DNA of 64,000 bases from Callorhinus ursinus (Eukaryota; Chordata; Mammalia; Carnivora; Otariidae): contig NW_020313044.1 in the NCBI RefSeq assembly GCF_003265705.1, positions 3,507,644 through 3,571,643 on the forward strand, in the 5' to 3' direction. Under the pieces are notes generated by a model. The model did not search any database and had not been told where the DNA came from. It saw nothing but the letters and a program-made list of their open reading frames with translations. The position numbers and the translations under genes were made by a program. The number at the start of each line of letters is the position of its first letter. The stretch's first letter is position 1. Positions 1 to 10,541 of the stretch are shown piece after piece.

Positions 1-69
1 TGTGGGACTCCAGGATCATGACCTGAGCCGAAGGCAGTTGCTTAACCAACTGAGCCACCCAGGCACCCC
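1..69 (-). repeat. Can-SINE, truncated by window edge
   Basis: The tRNA-related head of a carnivore SINE reads on the minus strand and ends in the reverse complement of GGGTGCCTGGGTGGCTCAG. The tail lies outside the window. Confidence 0.9.
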
Positions 70-592
70 CCACCTGTGGCTCCTTTTAAACCATGCTTCA
101 CTCCTTGTTACTTCCTTCCCTTTCTAGGGCACATTTTTCAGCCTTGCCCTTATCAACACAACTTGCTCAATCCTTGGGTCTCAGTTGGGCTGCCCTGTGC
201 ACACACCCTCCCTCAATTTTGCTCTGCCAGTTTTTAAGTTGTTTTTTTTTCCCCAGAAGAAATTGTTTCATGCATAGCTGTAGATTCAGTGTATCTGTGG
301 GAGAAGATGAGTTCAGAATCTTCCTGCATCACCCTTTTGAACAAGAACCTCTACCCACCCCCAATTTTGAATGTATGAGCCCTACTCCTAGGCTGCTGTA
401 CACTGTCAGATCAGAAAATGCCACATGCCTTGTGACTGGAACTGTGACACATACTTTATGACCTCCAACCTCAGTTAGAAAAATATTTTTATTTGACCTT
501 AATGAAGCAAAACACTAATCAGTTTTTTCTCACTTACCTCATGGCAGCAACAACGCCTCAGCCTGCTCTTTCCATTCATTCAATCAATTTTT

Positions 593-780
593 TTTTAAGT
601 TATATATTTATTTGACAGAGAGAGACACAGCAAGAGCAGGAACATAAGCAGGGGGAGTGGGAGAGGGAGAAGCAGGCTTCCCACTGAGCAGGGAGCCCGA
701 TGCGGGGCTGGATCCCAGGACCCTGAGATCATGACCTGAGCCGAAGGCAGACGCTTAACGACTGAGCCACCCAGGCCCCC
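593..780 (-). repeat. Can-SINE with target-site duplication
   Basis: This full-length tRNA-derived SINE runs from a poly-T start (minus-strand tail) to the tRNA-like head. It is flanked by the direct repeat ATTCAATCAATTTTTT at about 577-592 and 782-797, which marks an L1-mediated insertion. Confidence 0.93.
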
Positions 781-1373
781 CATTCAATCAATTTTTTAGT
801 AAAGATTTATGGAGCACCTACCGTGTGCCAGGGACTGTCTTTGGGACGAGAAATTCAGAAGTAAACAAGATTGACACTGCTGCTGCTCTGAGCAGTTGTC
901 ACAGAACTTCCAACACAATACTCAACAAACAAAAAAGGCACAAATAAAGAAGATGATTTCCAACTGAGATTAATGCTGTGAAGAAAATAATGTATAATGT
1001 TGTGATCAGGATAACGAGGCAGGAGGGGCTCCTTCAGATGAGATAACATTTAAACTGAATCCTGAACAGTGAGGTGCCTGCCATAGAAAGATCTGTATTT
1101 GGAGCTTCAATTTGGTAGAAGTTCCATAGTTTCCTGTTACCGCAGGACCATCTTTACCCAAATACCCTGCCTTCCAGCTGGTGACTATAAGTTGACTGCT
1201 TGTGTGCTTATCTGAAGGCCAACCCTTTTACTGGTGAATTAGGTACCAGTCCTCTTCTACCTATTCAAGGACATTCCTCCGGCAGGACTCTCTTCTTTCT
1301 CCTATATCATCAAGTTCCTTTTCTACTGAATTAGTCCCATGCTATTTCTCTTATCTTAAAAGCCAATTAACAT

Positions 1374-1565
1374 GGGGTGCCTGGGTGGCTCAGTCAGTTA
1401 AGGACCTACTCTTGATTTTGGCTCAGGCCATGGTCTCATTGTCGTGGGTTGGAGCCCCGTGTCAGGAATCTGCATGAGATTCTCTCTCCCTCTCCCTTAG
1501 CACCTCCCCCCACTTGCACGTGCATGATCTTTCTCTCTTTAAAATATATAAATCTTTTTAAAAAA
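1374..1565 (+). repeat. Can-SINE
   Basis: The head GGGGTGCCTGGGTGGCTCAG is followed by a CT-rich body and an AAATCTTT tail. A short AATTAAC repeat on both sides may be the target-site duplication. Confidence 0.9.
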
Positions 1566-1660
1566 TCAATTAACGTAACACCATACTCAATAGTGAAAGA
1601 CTGAAAACTTACCCTCTAAAATCAGGATCAAGACAAGGATGCCGACTTTTGCCACTTCTA

Positions 1661-1847
1661 TTTTTTTTAAAGATTTTATTTACTTATTTGAGAGAGAGAG
1701 AATGAAAGAGAGAGCACAGGAGAGGGGGGAGGGTCAGAGGGAGAAGCAAACTCCCCGCTGAGCAGGGAGCCCGATGTGGGACTCAATCCAGGGACTCCAG
1801 GATCATGACCTGAGCAGAAGGCAGCCGCTCAGCCACCCAGGCGCCCC
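1661..1847 (-). repeat. Can-SINE inserted in L1
   Basis: Full-length minus-strand SINE with poly-T start and tRNA head. An ACTTCTATTT-type repeat on each side is the likely target duplication within the L1 relic. Confidence 0.92.
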
Positions 1848-1970
1848 TTGACACTTCTATTTAACATGGTGGAATCCTAGCTAAAGAAATTAGGCAAGAA
1901 AAAGAAAAAAAAAAGTAAAATTATCTCTGTTCGCAGGTGACATGATCTTATAAGTAGAAAATCGTAAAGA

Positions 1971-2174
1971 GGGGCGCTGGGTGGCTCAGTCAGTGAGGCG
2001 TCCAACCCTTGGTTTCAGCTCAGGACATGATCTCATGCATTGCGGGTTCGAGCCCTCCGATGGGCTCCGTGCTCAGTGGGGAATCTACTTGTAGAGTCTC
2101 TTCCTCTGCCCCTTCCCACTCACTCATGAGAGCTCTCTCTCTCTCTAATAAATAAACAAATCTTTTTTGTTAAA
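1971..2174 (+). repeat. Can-SINE inserted in L1
   Basis: The head begins GGGGCGCTGGGTGGCTCAG and the tail is AATAAATAAACAAATC. A GAAAATC(G/A)TAAAGA repeat flanks both sides. Confidence 0.92.
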
Positions 2175-2270
2175 GAAAATCATAAAGATTCCACACACAA
2201 AAAACTGTTAGAATAAACAAATTAAGGAAAGTTTCAGGATACAAAATTAACATAAAATCCAGTGAGTTTT

Positions 2271-2460
2271 GGGATGCCTGGGTGGCTTAGTCGGTTGTGT
2301 CTGCCTTCTGCTCAGGTCATGATCCCAGGGTCCTGGGATTGAGTCCTTCATCAGGCTCCTTGCCTGCTTCTCCCTGCTTCTCCCTCTGCCTGCCACTCCC
2401 CCTGCTTGTGCTCTCTCTTTCTCTCTCTGACATATAAATAAATAAAATCTTAAAAAAAAA
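2271..2460 (+). repeat. Can-SINE inserted in L1
   Basis: Full-length SINE flanked by an AATCCAGTGAGTTT direct repeat just before and just after it, a clear target-site duplication. Confidence 0.94.
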
Positions 2461-2630
2461 AATCCAGTGAGTTTCTATACACTGATGATGAACAATCTGA
2501 ATAGGAAATTAAGAAAAACAATTCCATTTACAATAGCATTAAAAAGAATAAAATACTTAGGAATTAACTGAAGACTTGTGGGGTGAAAACTACAAAACAT
2601 TGCTGAAAGAATTAAAGACACAACTAAATT

Positions 2631-2845
2631 GGGGCACCTGGGTGGCTCAGTTGTTTAAGCGTCTGCCTTCTGCTCTCTCTCTCTCTCTCTTTCTGAGAGA
2701 GAGAGCACAAGCAGGGGGAGGGGAAGAGGGAGAAACAAGCTCCCCGCTGAGTAGGGAGCCCAACTTGGGGCTTGATCCCAGGACCCTGGGATCATGACCT
2801 GAGCCGAAGGCAGGCGCTTAACCGACTGAGCCACCCAGGCGCCCC
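2631..2845. repeat. Fold-back (palindromic) Can-SINE
   Basis: A plus-strand SINE head (about 2631-2680) runs through a CT tract straight into a minus-strand SINE that ends with its own head at 2845. The two heads are inverted copies, so the unit can form a long hairpin. The plus-oriented copy lacks its body and tail. Confidence 0.85.
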
Positions 2846-2929
2846 TAAATAAATATTTTTTAAAAAGTTTCTAACCACTCATTCTTGACTTTTTAAACTT
2901 TTTAAACTTACCTCCTTATAGTTTGGTAA

Positions 2930-3800
2930 TTAAACAGTGTGTGGGCTGGCACTTGCCTTAGATGATACTTTGAGCAGCATTGCTTTACAAGGCCCTACAT
3001 AATCTGGCCCTGCTACCCTCTCATGTTTTCTCTTACTGTTCTTCCCTACCACCCCTGCTCACCCTGCTTCAGCCACACTGGCCTCCTTTTTCTTTTCTTT
3101 AACATTCCAAAGACCTCAGAATTGTTGTGCTTGCCATTGTTTCTGCCTGAAATGCTATTCCCGCAGATATCCTCAAGCTCACTTTCCCAATTCACTCAGG
3201 AGTTTGTTCAAATATCCCCTATCAGAGAGACCTTCCTAACACTCTCATATAACATATCAATCCTCAACACTCTGTCCTCTTCACAACACTTATCATAGTC
3301 TGATATATTATATGTTTATTGTCTTCCCCTCACCCCCACTATCCAACTAGAATCTGAATTCCATATGAACAAGAACTTCTGTATTATTCCCGCTCTATCC
3401 ACAGGGTTTAGCATAGTCCCTGGCACATAACTGGCACTTGAATGAATCAGTGTCTCCAGCTTCCATCACTGTGATCTCCAGCCCTACCTAATCAGTTATA
3501 ATTCCCAGATCTGGCCATGTACTTTCAGGTTTCTGAGCCTTTTAAAGTACCCATTTTTGCCTGGGAATCTCCTTCCTGAGGAAGTGATATTCAACTCTCA
3601 GATCCAGATTAAATGTCTCCTTTCCTGTACAGCCTTCCAGAGGACCTCATAGAGTTGATCCCTCCCACTCATTGAATTACAACTATCTTTTCTGTGTACA
3701 TCTCCCTTATTGGATTGAGAATTCCCTGAGAACGTGGATGTTTTGGATTCATCTCTTTGTATATCAGGATCCTAACACAGAGCCCGAGGTTGAGCAGGGG
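2930..3800 (+). repeat. L2-type LINE 3' fragments
   Basis: The stretch resembles L2 3' ends. It contains CCTGAAATGCTATTC, GACCTTCCTAACAC, ACTAGAATCTGAATTCC and TAGTCCCTGGCACATAAC type segments, ending near a GAATGAAT tract at about 3440. A second, weaker copy follows at about 3540-3790. I judge this by remembered consensus, not by alignment. Confidence 0.65.
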
Positions 3801-4930
3801 TTCTATAACTTTGATGAAGAGTGCTCAAAGCTATTCAGATGTAAGGAGCTGCTTGAGGTCATTAGTTCTCTGACACTGGAAATGTTCCACGAGGCTGGAT
3901 TAAATCCTCTTGGAGATGTTCCAGGCGGTTTCCTGACTGGGGTTGGCAGTTTACCAGTTCCCATGGATTCTTTGAGTCTGTGGTCTGGTTACCTGTGTAA
4001 CTCCTCCAACAATGTTACTTTGCATCCTCATTCCTACCTGTGTGGCTGTGGACACTGGAGGGAGGCAGGCCAGAGGGCTGTGCTTATATTCTACTGCCCC
4101 CCATCCCTCTCCCAGGTCCTCTGTGAGGCAGGTGTCTAGCTCTCTAATGGATGTGGCTGCCTCCTCGATGTGAAGAAGGGACTCCTAGGAGGAACAGTAC
4201 CTCTTGGCTGATGCCCTGGGTCTCTGAGATAATGTGTTTTGGAGGGCACATGTCATTAATTGCCCTGTGAAAGGTCTAAGAGGCTGTGATGGGTCTAAGC
4301 TATTATCCTATCTGCAAATTAAAGATCCAGCCAGAAACAATTATACACACATTTACTAACCTAATGACAAGATATCTGGTTCAGAGATAGACTGTTTAAT
4401 GACAGCATCTTGGAACAGTCCTCCATGCCAAATTCCCCATTAGATGACACAGTGAAAGCCAGTGCACCTGTGTGTGCAGAGGGGCTTTACACAGCAGAAG
4501 AGAAACCCTGAAATTATGAAACTCAGAACTTATGTAGGACAGGTAGCAGAGCTGTCCCTTCTTCCTGGAGAGTGGGAGAGAGAAAGAGAGAGAGAGAGAA
4601 TAAGCAAGTAACTCCGGGTTTTATTACCTTTAAAAGGGGGAGCAGCTGGCTCTTGGAAAGTGCACCAGAGAGGAAACATTCTGTATCTTCCTAGGCATGT
4701 TTACCATTCAAATATCCTTTAACGTGGGTGTAAGTAATCTCAGAAAGCCAGATTGTATAGAAACCCCTGTTTCTCAGGCGCAGCGCTAGACAGGAAACAT
4801 TCCCTGCCTCTTCCGCACTTTAAATTCTATTCTTAGGTTTCTAGGGAATTAGGATGAAGAAAGCTAAATATAATGGATTCCATAGCCAGCACTGTGCCCC
4901 AGCAGATCACAGACACCCATTGAGTGAATG
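3800..4930. other. Intergenic, nothing recognised
   Basis: No exon-like, RNA or young repeat signal was found. There is a short GA-rich simple run near 4570-4600. The stretch lies just downstream of the CD14 3' end. Confidence 0.5.
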
Positions 4931-4951
4931 ACACAGATCGTTGTTTCAGAT

Positions 4952-4957
4952 TTTAAT
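4952..4957 (-). terminator. CD14: CD14 poly(A) signal (ATTAAA)
   Basis: ATTAAA on the minus strand lies about 110 bases past the CD14 stop codon, which implies a compact 3' UTR. Confidence 0.7.
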
Positions 4958-5066
4958 GAAGATGGGGCAGAGGGTTGGTTGGTTAAAAAAAAAAAAAAAA
5001 GACGTCCCGATAAGGCTTCCCTGGAGCCAGGGCAATCCGAGCCAATGCATTTGTCTCTCGTGGGCC

Positions 5067-6292
5067 TTAGGTGAAGCCTCCCACCCTTTGAAACACCACG
5101 AGGGTTCCTGACATCCCCACCGCCAGGGCCGAATGCGCACAGGCTGGGACCACGCCAGACTTCATCGGGTCTTCTTGGTAGTTGAAGCCTTCAGGGTCCA
5201 GAAAGGGATTCCCATCCAGTGTCAGGTTACTCACCTTGGGCAGCTCTTCTGGCCGAGGCTCTCTGTTCAGCTTGTTGCACCTAAGATCAAGCACGCTAAG
5301 CCTGGCCGGTAGTCCCTTAGGCACCTGCTCCAGCCCAGCGAAGGACAAGTTTATAGAGTTCAGTGTTTTGGGCCAGACACACCCAGGAGCGCCGGGGGCG
5401 GTGGCGCGCAGCGAGTTGTGGCTGAGGTCTAGGTGGTGGGGTTGCACACCCGCCACCGCCATCGCCAAGCACACGCCGTTGGGCGTCTCTATCCCGGCGT
5501 TCCGTAAAACTAGAGCCTGGAGGGCCGGGAACTTGTGCGGACAGAGAGCTGCTGTCAGTCCGCGCTCGCCCAGTCGGGGATTGTCGGATAGGTCTAAGGT
5601 GGTGAGTGCCGGGAAGGTGCTGAGTTGTGCGCAGGAAAAAGCAAGCGAGTGTGCTTGCGCAATGTTCAGTACCTTGAGGCCCGGCTTCAGCCACTGCTGC
5701 AGTTCGGTGAGCCAGGCACCTCCCGTTGCCCACGACACGTTCCGGAGACTGAGGGTGGAGAGCGCAGGCCCAGTGGCTTCCCGAGGCGGCGGCGGCGTGG
5801 CGCCGGTTACCTCCAGGTCCTGGAGCGTCAGTTCCTTGAGGCGGGAGTACCCCAGCGCCCGCAAGAAGGCGGCCACAAGGACAGCGGGAACCTGTGCGGA
5901 GGCCACTGTGAGCCGCCGCAAGCGCAGAGCCTTGACCATGTCAGCGTACTGCTTCGGGTCCGTGTCTGCTCCTTTTAGGAATTGTTCCAGGCTGCGGCCG
6001 CCGCCATGGATCTCCACCTCGACCGCACTTACGCACTGGAAGGCGCTAGACCACTCGGGCTCCGGATCCGTGAAGTTGCAGAAGCAGCGGAAATCCTCGT
6101 CGTCTACTTCGCAGGGCTCTAGGGCGGTCTCCGAGACGCACAGCACTGGCGGCAGCAGCAGCAGCAACCAGCAAGGCGCGCGCACCTAGGAAGAAAGCGG
6201 AGGTCAGGGCGGCCCCACTCAGCCCCTGGGGTTCCTTGAGCAGTTTCAAGGAACCATGGAACCAAGGAACCCAAGACCGTACACTCACCATG
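5067..6292 (-). CDS. CD14: CD14, GPI-anchored LPS co-receptor
   Basis: CD14 binds lipopolysaccharide passed on by LBP and hands it to TLR4-MD2 at the myeloid cell surface. There are two coding exons: 6290-6292 carries only the ATG, and 5067-6185 carries all the rest, separated by a 104-bp intron (donor GTGAGT at 6289, acceptor AG at 6187-6186). The exon 2 frame opens with GTG, which is codon 2 (Val) and not the start. The protein has 373 residues (human 375). It starts with a Leu-rich signal peptide (about 1-19). A Cys-rich start (ALEPCEVDDEDFRCFCNF) follows, then leucine-rich repeats such as LTTLDLSDNPRLGERGL and HHLDLSHNSL. Possible N-glycosylation sites are NFT (N38), NVS, NLS and NLT. The C-terminus is a weakly hydrophobic tail that fits GPI attachment. 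The gene stands alone on the minus strand, divergent from TMCO6. Confidence 0.97.
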
Positions 6293-6797
6293 GTCGATTG
6301 GTGCTCCGAGCCTCTGCGTCCAGGCAGGCTCAGGGAAGGGCTCCGGCTTCTTTTCTACACAGCCACACTCGCTGGTTTCTAGGCTCCACACACGTTATCT
6401 GTCCTCTTGGGCGGCCTGAAAGTTTATGTAACCCTGGGATGTCACTCTGTTCTTTTCTCTGTGAACCCTGGTCACTCCCCACCTCTCTGCCACCCAACTA
6501 CTCCATGCAATGTACCCTTCCGGGAAGTTTTGCAATGAAGGATGTTGCCAGGACTGTAACAGGGAGGATCATGTAGGGCATGTAGAGTGCCCCCGGCAGT
6601 GACCTGATGAATCAGACACCCCAGGCTTGTTTGCTAGCTTTGGGGAAAGAAAAATCCCAAGTGCGTCAGGCCAGAACTCTCACCTCCCCCTGCCTTTATC
6701 CCAGCGATTCAACCAGGGTAGTTTTTTTAACTTTTCCCTGGTCTTGGTGGTTACTATTAACTTACCGACACTCAATCCAATCCCCTGAATACCCTCG

Positions 6798-6955
6798 GAT
6801 ATTTAACTAGATATGTCGCGGAGGAGATTGCAAACTTCATCTGTTGACTCCAAGGGATAGAGTGAAATTCAAGAGGAAGTTGGTCTGAAGGACAACTCCC
6901 TTCCTTTTTTTTTCTCCGACTTATTCTTTGTTTATTAAGAAAGTAACAGCTTTAT
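6798..6955 (+). repeat. Local duplicate, copy A
   Basis: It shares GATATTTAACTAG, TTGACTCCAAG, GAAGTTG and an AACAGC/ATAGCTTTAT-type end, in the same order, with 8948-9140. The copies are well diverged and copy B carries extra sequence. SINEs follow copy A directly. Confidence 0.6.
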
Positions 6956-7121
6956 TTTTTCAAAGATTATTTATTTATTTATTTGAGGGAGGGGGGTGAG
7001 GAGCAGAGGGAGAGGGGCAAGCTGACTCCTCACCCAGCACCCAGCCTGATAAGGGGCTGGATACCAGGATCCTGAGATCATGACCTGAGCCGAAACCAAG
7101 AGTGGGACACTCAGGCGCCCC
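6956..7121 (-). repeat. Can-SINE
   Basis: Minus-strand SINE with a diverged body. The head ends ACTCAGGCGCCCC and its middle (CCGAAACCAAGAGT) belongs to an older SINE subtype. Confidence 0.88.
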
Positions 7122-7130
7122 AGGTTTCTT

Positions 7131-7336
7131 TCTTTCTTTTTAAAAAAGATTTATTTATTCATTTCAGAAAGAGAGAGAGAGAGTCCTCGAGCAGGGGTGT
7201 GGGGGGGGCAGAGGGAGAGGGAGAAGCAGACTCCCTGCTGAGTGGGGAGCCCCAAGCAAGCCTCAATCCCAGGACCCTCAGATCATGATCTGAGCCGAAA
7301 TCAAGACAAGATGCTTAACTGACTGAACCACTCAGG
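7131..7336 (-). repeat. Can-SINE, head truncated
   Basis: Minus-strand SINE right after the preceding one, with the AAAGATTTATTTATTCATT tail region and GA-rich body. The head stops at CTCAGG. Confidence 0.85.
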
Positions 7337-7702
7337 CTTTCTTAAAATAATAGCTTTCTTAAAAGTAGAGGTGTTTAACAGAGACACATTGGCCAAGTAG
7401 CTCCACCTCTTGCAGTTTCCATTTCCTTGCCCTGAAATTGAGAAAGGGGGTATTTCTAACCTAGTTTTCCCCCTTGCCCTTCCCCCTCCAACACAGTTCC
7501 TGTGTCCTGGGAAGGAAAGGCTGGACCTATGTTGAATGAGGTTAATTAGTAACTCACCTGTTTTGCCAAGAAAAAAAAAGCAGGTGTCCCAGAGGGTGAA
7601 TAGGGGCTGTGCTTTTACAACCACCCTCACAGTTCTTCACCTGTAAATTCTGGGGCAAGAGTTATATTAAAGATGTTTGAATTCTCACTTCTCCTATTTT
7701 TT

Positions 7703-7913
7703 AATTTTTTTAATTTTTTATTTTTTAAAGATTTTATTCATTTATTTGAGAGAGAGAGAATGAGAGATAGAGAGCACAAGAGGGAAGAGGGTCAGAGGGA
7801 GAAGCAGACTCCCCGCCGAGCAGGGAGCCCGATGCGGGACTCGATCCCGGGACCCCAGGACCATGACCTGAGCCGAAGGCAGTCGCTTAACCAACTGAGC
7901 CACCCAGGCGCCC
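7703..7913 (-). repeat. Can-SINE with target-site duplication
   Basis: Full-length minus-strand SINE flanked by CTCCTATTTTTT at 7691-7702 and 7914-7925. Confidence 0.94.
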
Positions 7914-8074
7914 TCCTATTTTTTTATAAATGGCTTCACATCTCATTCCAAACCAGGAGGTTTCATTAGACCTCACTGCTCCCTGTGTATCTTGTTGGGC
8001 ATGCCCTGATATCCTGAACCATGCCCCAAGGCCAGCCAGGCCAGGTCACTGGAACATCCCCAAGGACCAAGAAT

Positions 8075-8260
8075 GTGAGTATAGTTCAGTGTTAAATACA
8101 CTGACTCTGTGGTCAGACAGCCAGGCTTGGAATCCCAGCTCTACCACTGAAGTTGTAATATTTGGGCAAGTTTCTGGGCCTCAGATTTCTGGGGTCCTGA
8201 TTTGTAAAATGGAGAAAATGGTAGTACTTGTCTATGACTACAGAGCCACACCTATTAAGA
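8075..8260 (+). repeat. MIR (ancient tRNA-SINE)
   Basis: The order of segments fits MIR: AGTGTTAAATACACTGACTC, then GGTCAGACAGCCAGGCTTGG, a TTTGGGCAAGTTTCTGGGCC core, then TTTGTAAAATGGAGAAAATG. Confidence 0.75.
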
Positions 8261-8947
8261 GTAGTCCTGATTTTTATGTTCTTCATCAGTGCCTCTACAT
8301 TCAGAAGACTCAGGCCACTGAAGCCTGGCTCCTTAGCAAATCCCATTATTTTAAGGGAGGCACTCTGGATGACAATTGCAAGCAAAGAGGGGCAATAATG
8401 GTTCTGCAAGGATCCTCAACTCACACCTTGATTCAACAAATATCTATCATTTGTCTACCAAATGTCAGGGCTGGTACAAAGCCCAGGGATGCAGACATGA
8501 CCATCACACCATCCCTCAAGTACTCCAGTAGATGGGGAAGGCAAACACAGATCCAGTCTACAGTCCATAGGGAAGAGGACTCACAGAGGAAAGAAACTAA
8601 GGACTTGTGGGAGCGGTGGAGAAAGGAACAGCTAGCTCTGTATTAGAGAGGACATGGGGCTGTTTTTTACAGGGTTGACAGTGATGTTGGGCAGATAAGT
8701 GCAAAAAAAAACAGGGTGAGCAGCTGTAACTGTCTGGGCAGGCATTTTGCCTGGTGACTTGTCTTACCTTCCTCACCAGGGGAAACATGTAGGTGTTAGA
8801 AGCAGCCCATCCCATGACAAAGGAGAGAAGATCCAGACTCTATTCCCAGCCAGAGCATGGTGCATAGCAGTTGCTCAGTAAATGGTTGTCCCGGAGATGG
8901 ATGGATGCTAGGCCTGGAGAGATGTGGGGGCAGGATAATGGTCTGCA

Positions 8948-9140
8948 GATATTTAACTAGGTGGTTTGTGGAAGAGATTAAAGGCAATTGACTCCAAGAG
9001 GTGGAATTAAATTTTAGGGAAGGACGTTGGTTTAAAAGTGCCAAATCCTAACCACTAGACTACCAGAAGAAGTTGATTTAAAGAACAGTTCCCTTTCTTG
9101 GATTTGTTCTTACTCGTGCATTTCCCTAAATAATAGCTTT
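8948..9140 (+). repeat. Local duplicate, copy B
   Basis: Partner of 6798-6955 about 2.15 kb upstream, in direct orientation. It includes an extra piece (about 9040-9070) with no match in copy A. Confidence 0.6.
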
Positions 9141-9170
9141 ATAAAAATTAGAGACCTCCAATAAAAATTA

Positions 9171-9353
9171 ATTTTTTAGATTTTATTTTATTTATTTGAG
9201 AGAGAGAGAGAGAGCACAAGCAGGGGGAGTGGGAGAGGGAGAAGCAGGCTCCCTGCTGAGCAGGGAGCCCGATGTGGGGCTCGATCCCAGGACCCTGGGA
9301 TCATGACCTGAGGTGAAGGGAGACGCTTAACCAACTGAGCCACCTAGGCACCC
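9171..9353 (-). repeat. Can-SINE with target-site duplication
   Basis: Full-length minus-strand SINE flanked by CCTCCAATAAAAATT at 9155-9169 and from 9354. Confidence 0.94.
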
Positions 9354-10283
9354 CCTCCAATAAAAATTCTTAAGTGCTACCAGGACTCCACTCTCTTGGA
9401 GCTGTGAAGGGGATTTAGGGAGGAGACAACATCAAACAATTACACTGTAACTTCATTGCAGTAAAAATGGTTATGAAGTATATGGTGCTATAGGCTCTCA
9501 TGACAGGGACAGAGGTCCAGTAGTTCTGAGTAGGGGACATTGGAATTGAGATCTTGAGGGTGGTGTTAATTAAGGGAAGGGTGCTGGTTGGGTGGGGGGA
9601 CGGTCAGGCAGAGACAGGGCTCTAGACAGGGCAACAGCGTGGCCAAAAGCCTGGAGGAGAAAAAAAGGAGGGCTTGTTTAGGGAACAAAGAGAAGATCCC
9701 AGGAGAGATGAATAAGGCGAGGTGCCCTTCCAGTGAAGACTGGAGAGGTATGCAGGGATTAGACCATGTAAAGCTTACTTTGCCACAGTTCGGATTTCGA
9801 GGGTGAGGAACATGGTTTTTTAGTTCACAGTGTTTCCCCAGTACGTAGTAGTTATTGGTGCTCAAAATTTGGCTTAAGAATTACTTTATCCCCAAAATAA
9901 TGCGATTCACATTTATGCAGGACAGTGAAATAATTATATTTGTCTCATTTTCTTCATACGCGCATAATGGGGATAATTGTTGTTGTGTAGAACATTCAAT
10001 ACGATAATGCAAATCCAGCGTTCATCAGTGGGAGCGGAGTTTTTGGTGAAATCTTCCTAGAACTCGGGGTAGTTTTTGAATGTTCGTCTAGGGTGTGTTA
10101 AGTGTGGGGAGGTTGTATTTGTTGAACGGAAGGTGACGCACCGGCAGTCCGGGTCGAGGTGGAGTTTCTTTCCTGGAATCGGGAAAGAGAAAGAATTGGG
10201 AAGGAGAAATACCAATCAGAGGCAGAGCGGGTGCTGCGACCCAGGCGCTCCGTTGCCCAGGTCCTACCCAGCCTCTAGCTTTC

Positions 10284-10403
10284 GCCCCGCCCCTCCCTGC
10301 CCTTGCCCGGCCCGCCCGTCCCTGCCCTTGCCCCGCCCCTCCTACCCTTGCCCCACCCCATTCAACTCTCCCTTCGCCCCGCCCCTCCTTCGGTCCGCCC
10401 GCC
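10284..10403 (+). promoter_or_regulatory. TMCO6: TMCO6 promoter: tandem GC-box array
   Basis: Four to five imperfect units of about 20-25 bp, each with GCCCCGCCCCTCC or a variant and usually closed by CCCTTG, lie 140-260 bp before the TMCO6 ATG. GC boxes bind Sp/KLF factors and fit a TATA-less CpG promoter. The tandem form looks like a small minisatellite. Confidence 0.65.
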
Positions 10404-10541
10404 TTCATTTTGCACTGTGCTCCGCCCACTCGGACCTCCTTTTCCGCCCTGCGCTGCGGCTGCGCGGTCCGTGCCGCCTTCTAAGGCTTAGGGACCAGCT
10501 TCCTGGCTCTGGGCTCCTTGCGAATTTTCTCCAGCTCCGCC

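Larger units (their letters stand above)
1566..2630 (+). mobile_element. L1 ORF2 (reverse transcriptase 3' part) relic, interrupted by SINEs
   Basis: Outside the SINEs at 1661-1847, 1971-2174 and 2271-2460, the plus strand reads as a decayed L1 ORF2. Recognisable stretches include a diverged RQGCP-like piece near 1635, the FADDM-type region near 1935-1950, and an ENYKTLLKE-like piece near 2583-2610. Stops and shifts are frequent and no functional protein is encoded. The three SINEs split one older LINE copy, so the LINE is older than all of them. Confidence 0.75.
6410..10283. other. CD14-TMCO6 intergenic region
   Basis: This is the spacer between the divergent CD14 and TMCO6 genes. It holds four Can-SINEs, a MIR at about 8075-8260, a diverged local duplication (6798-6955 and 8948-9140), and older, unclassified repeat-like sequence at about 9370-9800. 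A 238-codon open frame at 7930-8646 crosses the MIR and shows no protein features. CD14 enhancers could lie here, but I cannot point to one. Confidence 0.6.

Noticed and set aside
3672..4139. 155-codon open frame near the left end
   Set aside because: It starts in L2-like sequence and shows no protein-like features; likely chance.
5182..6189. 335-codon open frame antisense to CD14
   Set aside because: It mirrors the GC-rich CD14 exon 2, has no recognisable domain and depends on codon bias of the real gene.
7930..8646. 238-codon intergenic open frame
   Set aside because: It runs through a MIR repeat, has no motif, and no exon or promoter evidence supports it.
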